Below are positions 26,143 to 35,343 of a DNA stretch of 64,000 nucleotides, one piece after another (positions within the stretch are counted from its first letter, which is position 1; each line of letters starts with the position of its first letter). The DNA lies in assembly GCA_020073605.1 (NCBI GenBank), contig JAIQEW010000014.1, positions 1 to 64,000 on the forward strand, read 5' to 3'. Origin of the DNA: Terriglobia bacterium (GTDB taxonomy: Bacteria > Acidobacteriota > Terriglobia > Acidiferrales > UBA7541). Under the pieces are notes generated by a model. The model was not told where the DNA came from. It saw only the letters and a list, made by a program, of their open reading frames with translations, and ran no database searches. The translations under genes and the position numbers were made by a program.

Positions 26143-27012
26143 ATGCGCGGTCACGTGATGCAGCCGGCGAGCGCACGTCTTGCCCGAAGGATGCTCGTCT
26201 TGCTTCTTGCTCTCCCGGCGGCACCAGGAGTAAGCGCGCAGCAAACGGCGATGGAGTCGGCCGCGGTTCAACTCGCAGGCCCGATCGTTCATTCGAAACA
26301 GCACGCACTCGCTATTTTCGACTTTTCGGGGCCTGGCAAAAAGGTCACGGTGCTGGGCGAAAAGCTCGCCGATGATTTCAGTGCCGCAATCACGAAATCC
26401 GCAGGAGAACTTCAAGTGGTGGACCGATCGCGAGTCGAGGCGAAGCGTAAGGAGAATCACTACGCGCCCGAGATCGTCCTCGATCCCTTATCCGCGCAGT
26501 TGTTCGCGCAAGAGCTCGGAGCCAAGGCAATCATCATCGGCGAGCTGTCGCTCGGCCAGAAGAATGCGTTGACCGTCGATTTGAAAGCGTATCGTGTGGA
26601 CAACGGGAAAGGCATTCAGGGCCTCAGGATTTCGTTTCCACTCAGCGAAGATATGGCAGGGCTCATGGCGAAGAACGTCTCGAGCTACGATCTGCCCGAC
26701 AATCTCTTCCCGAAGTACCCAAAATCGAATGCGCCAGGGTATTCAATGCCGAGTTGCATTGATTGCCCCAGGGCCGACTACACATCACAAGCGATGGAGA
26801 GACGCCTGGAGGGTGTTGTCGAACTTGTTGCAATTGTCGAGGCGGATGGCCGCGTGACTAACATCGCAGTCGTCAAGGGGTTGCCAGGAGGCCTAACGTT
26901 GCAGGCGATAGAGGCTATCAAGAAATGGAGGCTGAAACCCGCCACCGGACCCGACGGGAAACCGGTCGCGGTGCGGCAGATCATCGAGGTCGTTTTTCGA
27001 GTGTTTAATTAG
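26143..27012 (+). CDS. Secreted TolB-N/FlgO-like domain fused to a TonB C-terminal domain
   Basis: A 289-aa protein with a signal peptide ending PGVSAQQ. Residues about 45-170 resemble the small alpha/beta domain of TolB-N/FlgO/CsgG-like proteins ('[20 protein letters not shown]', '[18 protein letters not shown]', '[14 protein letters not shown]'). [11 protein letters not shown] linker and a TonB_C fold follow ('[18 protein letters not shown]', '[15 protein letters not shown]'). It lacks a proline-rich spacer and any membrane anchor after signal cleavage, so it is unlikely to be a working TonB energiser. ATG 26143 is chosen; an ATG 15 bp downstream is possible. It precedes the SDR gene by 38 bp on the same strand. 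Confidence 0.7.
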   Translation: MRGHVMQPASARLARRMLVLLLALPAAPGVSAQQTAMESAAVQLAGPIVHSKQHALAIFDFSGPGKKVTVLGEKLADDFSAAITKSAGELQVVDRSRVEAKRKENHYAPEIVLDPLSAQLFAQELGAKAIIIGELSLGQKNALTVDLKAYRVDNGKGIQGLRISFPLSEDMAGLMAKNVSSYDLPDNLFPKYPKSNAPGYSMPSCIDCPRADYTSQAMERRLEGVVELVAIVEADGRVTNIAVVKGLPGGLTLQAIEAIKKWRLKPATGPDGKPVAVRQIIEVVFRVFN

Positions 27013-27050
27013 AGCTCTTGTTAAATTCGGCGCGGACGCGGAGGGCATTC

Positions 27051-27809
27051 ATGGACGCTTCGAGGAAGATCGCCATCGTCACCGGAGCAGGCAGCGGGAT
27101 CGGCAAATGCGTCGCCGTCGCGCTTGCTAAGGAGGGTTACTCGGTGGTTCTTGCCGGCCGGCGCAAGGAGGCCTTGGAAGCGACCGCGCTTGAAGCGAGG
27201 CAGTCCAATTCCCAAACGCTCGTCGTACCCGCGGACGTCAGCGATCCCGCCTCCGTGCGCGAGCTTTTCGCGAAAACCAAGGACGCTTTCGGCCGGCTCG
27301 ACCTGCTGTTCAACAACGCCGGCGTTTCCGGACGCGCCATACCGCTCGAGGACTTGACCTACGAGCAGTGGAAGTCCGTGGTCGATACGAACTTGACCGG
27401 CACGTTTCTCTGCACCCAGGAAGCGATCAAGATCATGAAGAGCCAGGAGCCGCGCGGCGGGCGCATCATCAACAACGGCTCGATTTCGGCGCACAGCCCC
27501 CGGCCGAATTCCGCTCCCTATGCGGCGTCAAAACACGGAATTACCGGCCTCACCAAGGTGACGTCCCTCGACGGCCGAAAGTACGACATCGCCTGCGGTC
27601 AGATCGACATTGGAAACGCCTCGACCGAACTGACCGAGAGAATGAAGAAGGGCGTTCCGCAAGCGAACGGCACGATCGCGGTCGAGCCCACGATGAATCT
27701 TGCGGACGTTGCGCGCGCCGTCGTGTACATGGCGTCTCTCCCTCTCGACGCCAATGTCCAATTCATGACCGTCATGGCGACCAAGATGCCCTTCATCGGC
27801 CGCGGCTGA
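27051..27809 (+). CDS. Short-chain dehydrogenase/reductase (SDR)
   Basis: A 252-aa classical-type SDR. It has the NAD(P)-binding TGAGSGIG motif, NNAG (in '[10 protein letters not shown]'), the catalytic Ser in '[10 protein letters not shown]' and the YAASKHG catalytic Tyr/Lys pair. After the tetrad the sequence is '[20 protein letters not shown]', which is close to the SDR subgroup of acidobacterial and proteobacterial reductases with unknown substrate. GGAGGG sits 6 nt before the ATG at 27051, which supports this start over the one at 27018. It may be co-transcribed with the preceding TonB_C protein. Confidence 0.88.
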   Translation: MDASRKIAIVTGAGSGIGKCVAVALAKEGYSVVLAGRRKEALEATALEARQSNSQTLVVPADVSDPASVRELFAKTKDAFGRLDLLFNNAGVSGRAIPLEDLTYEQWKSVVDTNLTGTFLCTQEAIKIMKSQEPRGGRIINNGSISAHSPRPNSAPYAASKHGITGLTKVTSLDGRKYDIACGQIDIGNASTELTERMKKGVPQANGTIAVEPTMNLADVARAVVYMASLPLDANVQFMTVMATKMPFIGRG

Positions 27810-27959
27810 TCGTCAGTTGGCTTATCAGCATTCCACTCGTCTGGATTGACCCGGCCATCGTTCGTGAAGACATGGGACGACTTACACCCCGATTTGGGTT
27901 TATAACGCTCCGGTTCAGCGCCGTCCGCTGCAACCAGTTGCAAGACGAACTGTTGCCTT

Positions 27960-29375
27960 TCAGGCCGGTTTGATGTTTCGGTTCGTGCGGAACACGTTCT
28001 GCGGATCCCATTTCGCCTTAATATTGGCGAGCCGCTCGAGTCCCTTGCCGAGCGCCGCCTTGATGCGTTCGGGACCTTCATCCTCCGTCAGGAAGTTGAC
28101 ATACGTGCCGCCGGTGGAGAACGATTTCATATCGTTCCACGCGTCGCGGGCCCATTCGACGTTCGCAGTGTCCTCACCCGCCTGCTCCCACGAGCTCATC
28201 AGGTTGAGCACGTAGCGGGCGTCGCGGTTGCCGACGGGAGAGTGCTCCGCTCTTAGTCGGTTCAGAGCACCTTCGATTTGGAACAGGATCACAGCGGAGT
28301 GAGGTGAACGGATCCTTGCGGCATGCTTGATGACCTTCTCGCAAAGGGCGGGCTCGATACGCGAGAGGTACTCGCTCTTCCAGTAGTAGCGCCGGCCCTT
28401 CGGCTGCGTAGCGTCGAGGAGCGACTGCATCTGCGCGTACGGCCGGCGCACGAGCACATCACCGATGGGCTTGCCGAACGCCTTGATGGAGGCGACGGCC
28501 TTCTCGCCCTCCTCAGGTCTCCCGCTATAGCAGGCAAGCAAAGCAACGATTGGCTTCCCATGCATCTCTTTCGGAAGCCACGGCGCAGGGGGCGCCGGGC
28601 GCATGAGCGCGACGAGCGTGAGTTCGGGCGGGGCTGTCTCTGCGAGCGTTCGGTACAACTCGAGCACCTTGGGCGCCTCGCTTGCAGGCCAGGCTACCAT
28701 GCCACCGACGACCTCAGGACCGACAGGGAACAGCACGTAATCGATGCCGGTCACGACGCCGAAGTTCCCGCCACCACCCCGCAACCCCCAGAACAGGTCT
28801 GCGTTCTCGTCGCTGCTCGCCCGCACCAGTCGTGCGTCGGCGGTCACGACGTTCATCCCGACGATGTTGTCCGACGTCCAGCCCCAACGCCTCGTCAGGT
28901 AACCGAAGCCACCGCCCAGGGTAAGTCCGACGATGCCTGTGAGCGAGACGAAACCGAGGACGGCAGCGAGCCCGTGCACCTGCGTTTCGCGATCCACGTC
29001 ACCGAGCAGGCAACCAGCCTGCGCGTGGGCGACCTTTCTCTGTGGGTCCGCCCACACGCCTCTCATGAGCGACATGTCGAGCATCAGCGCGCCGTCGGCC
29101 GTGGCCAAGCCCGCGATGTTGTGCCCTCCACCTTTGATGCAGAGCAGGAGCTCGTTTTCGCGCGCGAAATGCACGCACGCGATCACGTCCGCGGTGCCGA
29201 TGCAACGCGCGATGACAGCGGGCTTTCTGTCGATCATACTATTCCAGACGGTTCGGGACTCCTCGTAGCCGACGTCACCAGGTAACAACACCGGCCCCCG
29301 CAGACGCATCTTCAAACCGTCGAGCGTTTCCTGCTTCAGGTCGATTTCGCGACCTTCCGTGGTTCTTGCCCTCAC
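27960..29375 (-). CDS. FAD-linked oxidase (BBE-type, PF01565/PF08031)
   Basis: A 471-aa oxidoreductase of the berberine-bridge-enzyme group. The GGGHNIAGL motif (His forms a covalent bond to FAD in relatives) and 'GLTLGGGFGYLTRRWGWTSD' are visible. In bicovalent members a Cys follows in the latter loop; here it is Ser/Asp, so only the His link is likely. The C-terminal BBE signature 'NVFRTNRNIKP' is present. The GTG start at 29375 has GGGAG 8 nt upstream, better than the TTG seven codons earlier. The substrate, perhaps a sugar or an alcohol, is unknown. No signal peptide is seen. Confidence 0.88.
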   Translation of the reverse strand: MRARTTEGREIDLKQETLDGLKMRLRGPVLLPGDVGYEESRTVWNSMIDRKPAVIARCIGTADVIACVHFARENELLLCIKGGGHNIAGLATADGALMLDMSLMRGVWADPQRKVAHAQAGCLLGDVDRETQVHGLAAVLGFVSLTGIVGLTLGGGFGYLTRRWGWTSDNIVGMNVVTADARLVRASSDENADLFWGLRGGGGNFGVVTGIDYVLFPVGPEVVGGMVAWPASEAPKVLELYRTLAETAPPELTLVALMRPAPPAPWLPKEMHGKPIVALLACYSGRPEEGEKAVASIKAFGKPIGDVLVRRPYAQMQSLLDATQPKGRRYYWKSEYLSRIEPALCEKVIKHAARIRSPHSAVILFQIEGALNRLRAEHSPVGNRDARYVLNLMSSWEQAGEDTANVEWARDAWNDMKSFSTGGTYVNFLTEDEGPERIKAALGKGLERLANIKAKWDPQNVFRTNRNIKPA

Positions 29376-29482
29376 TGTCGTTTCTCCCGTCGGCAACTCT
29401 CTCGTTCGAGAAATCCTTCCTTAAGTTGTGTGGCCCGCGCACTTCGCGATCCAGTTCTACTATGCGGCCAGCAGTCGTGTAT

Positions 29483-29989
29483 TCAATCGTGACGGACCCA
29501 GTCGGTCTGCAGCCTCGGCGGCCGCATTAGGGTCTGCATCACCACGCAATACTGTTCCGTCTTTTCCCGCAGTCCACGCAGTTGTTCCGGGGTTGCCTTA
29601 TCCGCGGCAACATCTAAATGAAGACGGATGCTCTCAAAGCCGACGGGCACGTCTTTCGATATGCCAAGCGTGCCTCGAAGATCCAAGTCTCCCTCCGCCG
29701 TGACTTCAATGCGCTCGGTTGCGATGCCCATAGCCGCAGCCACCATCTGGCAGGTGATTTGCGCGCAGGCCGCCAGCGCCCCAAGCAAAAGGTCGCCGGA
29801 ACAGGCGCCGGCACCGCCGCCTCCGACTCCCTTGTGGGCTTCGGCATGGTAGATGGCGCGCCCGATATCGACCGAGCACGCCACCGGAACATCCGTCTGG
29901 CTGCCTTTCGCGCGGATTGTGATTCGCGAGGCACTTGGGTCGTTGCGGTATTGCTCTTTCAGCGGTTTCTGAAGCGATCGAAGATCCAT
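29483..29989 (-). CDS. OsmC/Ohr-family peroxiredoxin-like protein
   Basis: A 168-aa protein of the OsmC family, which reduces organic peroxides with a Cys pair. The first Cys lies in GACSGDLLLGALAACAQIT, with the family's 'GGGGAGACSGDLLLGAL' pattern, and the second in EKTEQYCVVMQTL. The size and the C-terminal 'P..L...W' fit OsmC-type members acting on hydroperoxides in the cytoplasm. GAGG lies 5 nt before the ATG. Whether the resolving and peroxidatic Cys positions match Ohr or OsmC cannot be told from motif inspection. It stands alone on the minus strand. Confidence 0.85.
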   Translation of the reverse strand: MDLRSLQKPLKEQYRNDPSASRITIRAKGSQTDVPVACSVDIGRAIYHAEAHKGVGGGGAGACSGDLLLGALAACAQITCQMVAAAMGIATERIEVTAEGDLDLRGTLGISKDVPVGFESIRLHLDVAADKATPEQLRGLREKTEQYCVVMQTLMRPPRLQTDWVRHD

Positions 29990-30101
29990 GGCAACCTCGC
30001 TCTTTCATTATTGGCCATTTTTCGCTGGGGCAGCTTCGGCCAGGCCGCCTTGAAGCCGCTCCATCCGCGTGCTAGCATACGTGCGCATCAGGGGGTCGCA
30101 C

Positions 30102-30374
30102 GTGCCCAAATTCGTCATCGAGCGCGAAGTCCCGGGGGCCGGGAATCTATCCGACGCCCAATGGCGGGAAATCGCCCAGAAGTCGGTCAACGTTCTGAAA
30201 GGAATGGGTCCGGAGATTCAGTGGCTCCAGAGCTACGTAGTCGGCGACAAGGTGTACTGCGTCTACCTCGCTCCCGATGAGGCGAGCATTAAAGAGCACG
30301 CCCGGCGCGCAGGCTTTCCTGCCAATCGGGTCTCCGCCGTGCGCCGGCTCATCGACCCGACAAGCGCGGAGTAA
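30102..30374 (+). CDS. DUF4242-domain small protein
   Basis: A 90-aa protein starting at GTG with GGGGG 6 nt upstream. It matches the DUF4242 family: opening PKFVIEREVPGAGNL, 'QSYVVGDKVYCVYLAPDE' and 'EHARRAGFPANRVSAVRRLI'. Members form a ferredoxin-like fold and some, such as the Streptomyces SCO4226 protein, bind nickel. The function here is unknown and no conserved metal ligands could be assigned by eye. It is located between the OsmC and kinase genes, facing neither closely. Confidence 0.78.
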   Translation: MPKFVIEREVPGAGNLSDAQWREIAQKSVNVLKGMGPEIQWLQSYVVGDKVYCVYLAPDEASIKEHARRAGFPANRVSAVRRLIDPTSAE

Positions 30375-30447
30375 GCGCCGGCTCAACATTCCAGTGGCAT
30401 CCGGATTCCTTTCGCCATGAGCGTCCGCCCGTCCTGGCGCCCGCGCG

Positions 30448-33400
30448 CTAGCACGAGGTAGATGCCGCCTCGGGCATCAGCACTTCCTCAATAGCTTTCT
30501 CGACCGGAATAGCCCAACCCTCCAACCAGGCCGTCGCGCCTGCCGTGTTGGTCAATGCCTGCCGCGCCGGATCGAGAATGGCTTCCAGTTTGACCTGTTC
30601 CGCGGGCGTGAGCTGAGCGCCAATATTTTGGCGCAGCGCAGCCGCCGCGCCGGCCAGCCGCAGCGAACGCTCGGCTTGGAGTTGCGCCGCCGCTAAGCAC
30701 GCGAAACACTCCAGCAGACGGGCAATTCCGCGTTTATGGTCCAGTTCCTGGAAAATTCTTAGGCTTTCCCGGTACAGAGGGCGCGCTGTGGAATAATTCC
30801 CCTGTTCTCTCGCCAAACTCCCAAGATCAGCCAGTGTGCCTGCAATGCCCCAGCGGTCACCGAGCTCCCGAAAAATTGCCAGGCCCTGTTCATACAGTGT
30901 CCGCGCGGACGCGGAGTCACCTTGATCGCGGGCGACATCTCCCTGGTAGTTTAGCGACCAGGCAACGCCTATTCGATCTCCCAGTCCTCGGAAGATGGAA
31001 AGGCACTCCGCGTAGAGGGAGCGTGCGCCAGGATAGTCACCCTGCAACTTGATGACATTCGCCAGGTTACTGAGAGAACGAGCGACAGCCTTCTGATCGC
31101 CCAATTCTCTCCACAGCACCAGGCTTTCTTCGAACAGCGAGTGCGCAACTGCGATGTCACCCACGGCCTGAGCTTGGATCGCCAGCGCGTTTAGAGAGGC
31201 GGCGGCGCCCTGCTTGTCATGCAACTGACGCGCGATGTCTAGACTTTCCCTCATGAGCGCACCCGACGAGGCGTAATCTCTTTGCTCGGCAGCGAGCACG
31301 CTTGCGGCAAAAAGCGCGCGTTCTCGCGCCTTCGCGGGGGCGGCGGCTCCTGCGATCTTCAGCAGCTTGCCCAGCCTGTCCCTGCCTTCGGTGAGATACT
31401 CTCGCGCTTCCCAGAAGCGAAACAGGGCCGCACCGAGACGCAGGCCCCACTCCGCATTTCCCGTCTCTGTCAGCCACTCGAGGCCCGCGCGAAGATTGTC
31501 GTGCTCCAACGCGAGGCGTTCCAGCCATTCCGCTGCGCTCTGCTCCGTTGTCTCCTCTTCCGCTAGCACCAGGCAGTAGGCGGCATGGGCGCGCTTTGTC
31601 AAAGCCTCCTCCCCGCTTGCTTCCAGTTTCTCCAGAGCGTACTCGCGAATCGTTTCCAGCATCAGGAACCGCGATTCACCGTTCGCTTGCTCGACCTGCT
31701 GCATCAGGCTTTTGTCCACCATGGATGCCATACCGTCGAGCAGGTCCAAATCGAGATCGCCTTTGGTATCGCACACCGCTTCCACGCCTTCCAGAGTGCA
31801 TCCCCCCACGAACACCGATAATCTTCGGAACAACTTCTGTTCGGCAGCGCTCAGCAGATCGTAGCTCCAGTCGATGGCAGCGCGAAGCGTCTGCTGCCGC
31901 TGCGGCAGGTCCCGCGCGCCGCCCGTCAACAGGTGCAGCCGGCTCGCCAGGCGCGTTCGCATCGAAGAGGGCGAAAGTACCTTGACCCGGGCGGCTGCGA
32001 GTTCGATCGCGAGAGGCAGGCCATCCAAGCGGGCGCAAATCTCGATGACGGCGGACGCGTTTTGCCGGTCGAGTTCAAAATCCGGCTTGGCGGCGACGGC
32101 GCGTTGCACGAACAGGGCGACCGCAGGGTACTTTGACAGGGCGTCAACCGGAGGCATCGACCGCGAATCCGGCAGCGCAAGCGGCGGCACCGGAAATTCA
32201 TGTTCTCCGTATACGTGCAACGCCGAGCGGCTCGTTACCAGGATTTTGAGATTGGGACCCATGGTCAGCAGCTCCGCCACGGTAGGCGCGGCCTGAACCA
32301 GGTGCTCGAAATTGTCCAGCAGGAGCAACATTGGCGCGCGCGATGAATCCTGCAAATGCTTCTTGAGTAATTCGAGCGGCGACTGGCCTCCCGCCTCCCG
32401 GATCCCCAACGTCTGAACGATCACGGAGGCAATCAGGCCCGGATCGCTTAGAGGCGAGAGCGGGACGAAATGAATCCCACCTGGAAAGCGCGCGACAAGG
32501 CCACTCGCCACCTCCACGGCGAGACGCGTCTTGCCGATCCCGCCTGGACCCGTGACCGTGACCAGGCGCACATCCTGACGCAGCAGGAGTTCCCTGGCCG
32601 CAGCTACTTCCTTTTCCCGTCCCACAAACCCGGTTCGCTGCACAGGAATATTGGCCGCGCGGGGCTCTGCCTGCTTGGATGGTTTCTCCGAGAAGCGATC
32701 GCGTATGGCGGCGAGTTCCCGTGCGAGATCTCGGGTAGAGACGTAGCGCTTATCGGGTTCTTTTTCCAGACACCTCTCGATAGCCCAACACAGAGGGGCG
32801 GGAGCGTCGGGGTTTTGCACTCCGATCGGTTCGGCTTGTTCCCGGAGAATGGCCACCATTGTTTCCGCCGCCGTGCCCCTCCGAAAGGCGTGTCTTCCAG
32901 TCACCATCTCGTACAGCACCAAGCCGAACGAGAACTGGTCTGACCGGAAATCCAGCGGACTACCGCTGGCCTGTTCCGGCGACATATATCCCAGCGTTCC
33001 GAGAAGCACGCCCGATCGAGTCGGCGACGCGGACAGGGTACGTGCATCCGACATCTCGCCGCTGGCCGGAGCAAGCTTCGCAAGGCCAAAGTCGAGGATT
33101 TTGACGAATCCATCGAGAGAGACCATCAAGTTCTCGGGTTTCAAGTCCCTGTGCGCGATGCTCGCTTCATGCGCCTTGGCCAGCCCATCTGCGACCTGCG
33201 CCGCGATTTCAATTGCTTTTCGTATCGGCAGCAAGCCGGAGACAAGCAGCTGGCGCAGCGTTTTTCCTTCTATCAGCTCCATCGCGATGTAGTGAGTGGA
33301 ACCGTCCTGCCCGAGTTCGTAGATGGTAACGATATTGGGGTGGTTGAGGGCAGAGGCCGAGCGCGCTTCGCGCTCGAAGCGGTGCAACCGATCACGATCT

Positions 33401-33738
33401 GCGGAGAATGCGGCGGGCAGAATCTTGACTGCAACACTGCGGCCCAGGCGCGCGTCGCGGGCGCGATAGACGACGCCCATCCCGCCCGCTCCGATGTGGG
33501 CGAGGATTTCGTATGGCCCCAGCTTCGTGCCGGGTTTCAACACTTCGTTGCTACCCCCTACCGAGCGTTCCATGAAACTGCTGTCCCCTTGTTCGTGCGC
33601 GGCGATGAGCGATTCTACCTCCCGCCTCAGCGATGCATCCGCACAGGATTGGTCCAAATAGGCGCGTCTCTCCTCCGGCGCCCGTTCGAGCGCCGCGGCG
33701 AGCACCTTCTTCACTTCTTGCCAACGCTCCGGAGTCAC
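30448..33738 (-). CDS. Ser/Thr protein kinase fused to a STAND ATPase and TPR repeats
   Basis: A very large (1096 aa) multidomain protein. After a short N-terminal helix region, a Hanks-type kinase spans about 73-340 with Lys105 (AVKIL), HRDLKPEN (196-204) and DFG (216-218), all intact. A STAND/NB-ARC-type NTPase follows with P-loop GPGGIGKT (397-404) and 'LLLLDNFEHL' Walker B. From about residue 700 on there are TPR repeats with LxxALA patterns. This architecture resembles AfsR/LuxR-type regulators but with a kinase head. It starts at GTG 33738, overlapping the upstream ECF sigma stop by 4 bp (GTGA). It probably links a signal seen by the TPR part to phosphorylation. Confidence 0.88.
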   Translation of the reverse strand: MTPERWQEVKKVLAAALERAPEERRAYLDQSCADASLRREVESLIAAHEQGDSSFMERSVGGSNEVLKPGTKLGPYEILAHIGAGGMGVVYRARDARLGRSVAVKILPAAFSADRDRLHRFEREARSASALNHPNIVTIYELGQDGSTHYIAMELIEGKTLRQLLVSGLLPIRKAIEIAAQVADGLAKAHEASIAHRDLKPENLMVSLDGFVKILDFGLAKLAPASGEMSDARTLSASPTRSGVLLGTLGYMSPEQASGSPLDFRSDQFSFGLVLYEMVTGRHAFRRGTAAETMVAILREQAEPIGVQNPDAPAPLCWAIERCLEKEPDKRYVSTRDLARELAAIRDRFSEKPSKQAEPRAANIPVQRTGFVGREKEVAAARELLLRQDVRLVTVTGPGGIGKTRLAVEVASGLVARFPGGIHFVPLSPLSDPGLIASVIVQTLGIREAGGQSPLELLKKHLQDSSRAPMLLLLDNFEHLVQAAPTVAELLTMGPNLKILVTSRSALHVYGEHEFPVPPLALPDSRSMPPVDALSKYPAVALFVQRAVAAKPDFELDRQNASAVIEICARLDGLPLAIELAAARVKVLSPSSMRTRLASRLHLLTGGARDLPQRQQTLRAAIDWSYDLLSAAEQKLFRRLSVFVGGCTLEGVEAVCDTKGDLDLDLLDGMASMVDKSLMQQVEQANGESRFLMLETIREYALEKLEASGEEALTKRAHAAYCLVLAEEETTEQSAAEWLERLALEHDNLRAGLEWLTETGNAEWGLRLGAALFRFWEAREYLTEGRDRLGKLLKIAGAAAPAKARERALFAASVLAAEQRDYASSGALMRESLDIARQLHDKQGAAASLNALAIQAQAVGDIAVAHSLFEESLVLWRELGDQKAVARSLSNLANVIKLQGDYPGARSLYAECLSIFRGLGDRIGVAWSLNYQGDVARDQGDSASARTLYEQGLAIFRELGDRWGIAGTLADLGSLAREQGNYSTARPLYRESLRIFQELDHKRGIARLLECFACLAAAQLQAERSLRLAGAAAALRQNIGAQLTPAEQVKLEAILDPARQALTNTAGATAWLEGWAIPVEKAIEEVLMPEAASTSC

Positions 33739-34313
33739 TTGCTTGCGCCCCTCTTCAACTCGCGCCGCAGCCATGCCCGGGCTGTCGCCCATTCACGTTT
33801 CACCGTGGCAGGCGAAATGCCGAGAACGACGGACGTATCTTCAATGGAGAGCCCGCCAAAGAACCGCAATTCAATCAGGCGGCCCTGCTGCGGATCCAGA
33901 GTGGCGAGTTTGTTCAAGGCACGATCCAGCGCGACGATATCCAGCTCCGGCTTCTGCGCCAGTGCGATCTCAGGATCCAGACTCAGGCGGGGAACTCCCG
34001 CTCCGCGCTTGGCAGCGAGACGGTTTCGCGCATGGTCCACCAGGATGTGCCGCATCATCTGCGCTGCGACGCCGAAGAAGTGGGCGCGGTTTTGCCACTG
34101 CGGCGGGTCCTGCCGGACCATGCGCAAATACGCCTCGTTTACCAGCGCCGCGCTCTGAAGGGTGTGATCGGGGCGCTCCCGCCAGAGATGGCGGCGCGCC
34201 AAACGACGCAACTCATTGTAAATCAGGGGGATCAGGGCATCCCGTGCGTCCTGATCGCCAAGGCCCCAGTTGACGAGCAGCCTGCTGACCTGTGCCGAGG
34301 ATGCTGGACACAA
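33735..34313 (-). CDS. ECF-type RNA polymerase sigma factor (TIGR02999-like)
   Basis: A protein of about 192 aa that matches the ECF group common in Acidobacteria and Planctomycetes beside Ser/Thr kinases: 'RRLARRHLWRERPDHTLQSA' and 'LVNEAYLRM', then 'FFGVAAQMMRHILVDHAR' in region 2, and 'RFFGGLSIEDTSVVLGISPATVKREW', a region-4 helix-turn-helix. The TTG at 34313 is preferred over the more distant TTG at 34403 because GAGGG is 7 nt upstream and the resulting length fits the family. The gene is coupled to the kinase by a GTGA overlap. No anti-sigma gene is visible nearby, so the kinase may regulate this sigma factor. Confidence 0.82.
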   Translation of the reverse strand: MCPASSAQVSRLLVNWGLGDQDARDALIPLIYNELRRLARRHLWRERPDHTLQSAALVNEAYLRMVRQDPPQWQNRAHFFGVAAQMMRHILVDHARNRLAAKRGAGVPRLSLDPEIALAQKPELDIVALDRALNKLATLDPQQGRLIELRFFGGLSIEDTSVVLGISPATVKREWATARAWLRRELKRGASK

Positions 34314-34559
34314 TTCCTTACCCTCGCCGGGATCGGTTGGCCGGAAGTTCACCGAAAATGTAACGCCCAAAGCATTCAAAGTAAAGGTGATTTGACCGGC
34401 CAAGCCCCGGACGCTTTCGATTGGTCCTCAGACCCCAGCGAAGAAATTCCGGAATTATTGAGCCAAGTCTCCCCCAGTTCTCGCTTTATGAAGTGAAGGC
34501 CGACCGACACCGCCGCGGGGCGGCAGAACGAAATGCGGCCTCAAGAGGAGGAATGGACA

Positions 34560-35009
34560 ATGAACGCGAACAAGACACGGTATGCGACCAAGGCAGCAGT
34601 GTTGCTGGGCGTCTTTCTGACTGCTTGCCTCTTCACGGCGACGGTGAACGCCGACCCGCTTTTCAAGGGCAAGTTCAGTCTGACCAGCGAAGTTCACTGG
34701 GGCAAGGCCGTCCTCCCTGCAGGGGAGTACGTGCTCAAGGTCGACGGCATGAGCCAGTTCATTACCGTCGATAACGCCGGCAACGGCCAGACGGTCCTGC
34801 ATGAATTGGCCAGGATCGGTCAAAGCGATCCGAACGGAAAGAACGAGTTGCGTGTGTCAACCCGCGGACGCCAGCGCGCGGTCTATTCTGTCCAGCTCGC
34901 CGGATTTGGGGAGGTCTTTCACAGCAAAAGTGGTCCGACTCGGGCTGAGAAGGAGGCTGCGGAGGGCGGCAAAATAGAGGACATTCCCATCATCATTGCG
35001 AACAAGTAA
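34560..35009 (+). CDS. Secreted acidobacterial protein of unknown function
   Basis: A 149-aa protein with a signal peptide (AVLLGVFLTACLFTATVNA, cleaved before DPLF). A good AGGAGG lies upstream of the ATG at 34560, so an ATG nine codons earlier is less likely. The mature part is a small beta protein ('GKFSLTSEVHWGKAVLPAGE', 'GQTVLHELARIGQ', 'ELRVSTRGRQRAVYSVQLAG') typical of acidobacterial hypothetical proteins that start 'DPLFKGKF'. Function unknown. It is divergent from the ECF sigma/kinase pair, sharing about 250 bp of upstream sequence, and could be a target of that sigma factor. Confidence 0.75.
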   Translation: MNANKTRYATKAAVLLGVFLTACLFTATVNADPLFKGKFSLTSEVHWGKAVLPAGEYVLKVDGMSQFITVDNAGNGQTVLHELARIGQSDPNGKNELRVSTRGRQRAVYSVQLAGFGEVFHSKSGPTRAEKEAAEGGKIEDIPIIIANK

Positions 35010-35343
35010 GCACCGTGGCGGTTAAGGTAGCACCCGAGTATTGGGGGCCAGTCACGCTCGCGGGAGCCTGACTCCGGCCCCCGATCTCTTCTTGGAATCT
35101 GAGTGTGACTTTGGGCAACGTGTTGTAGCTCTCGGAGAATCACGAGCCGCCATTCACCAGCCACGAATCACAACCAATCACTATCTTCCTAGTGAGCCCA
35201 GATTTTGTTGGGGTCGGACTCGAACGGCAACAACGGCTGCTGCGAATTCGCCGGGAAGAATTCTGAAGTGGTCCTCTTGGAATCCGCCGTAACTAGTGAG
35301 ACCATCTGGCCAAAGCCGGCGTTGCTCCGCTGGGGGGCGGAAA
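35010..35343. other. Intergenic region with a hairpin
   Basis: A 334-bp gap between the secreted protein and the SpoIIAA-like protein. It contains the hairpin at 35043-35082 and otherwise shows no supported gene or RNA. A string resembling part of a tRNA T-arm near 35210 was considered but does not fold into a tRNA. Confidence 0.4.
35043..35082 (+). terminator. Possible Rho-independent terminator or REP-like hairpin
   Basis: GGGGGCC and GGCCCCC form the base of a stem continued by GTC/GAC with a small bulge; the loop is about 16 nt. It lies 34 bp after the stop of the secreted protein gene and is followed by GATCTCTTCTTGG, a weak T-rich tract. It could equally be a dispersed palindrome. Confidence 0.45.

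Noticed and set aside
35166-35290. tRNA-like string (TCGGACTCGAAC) near a small hairpin
   Set aside because: No acceptor stem, anticodon arm or CCA context could be folded around it.
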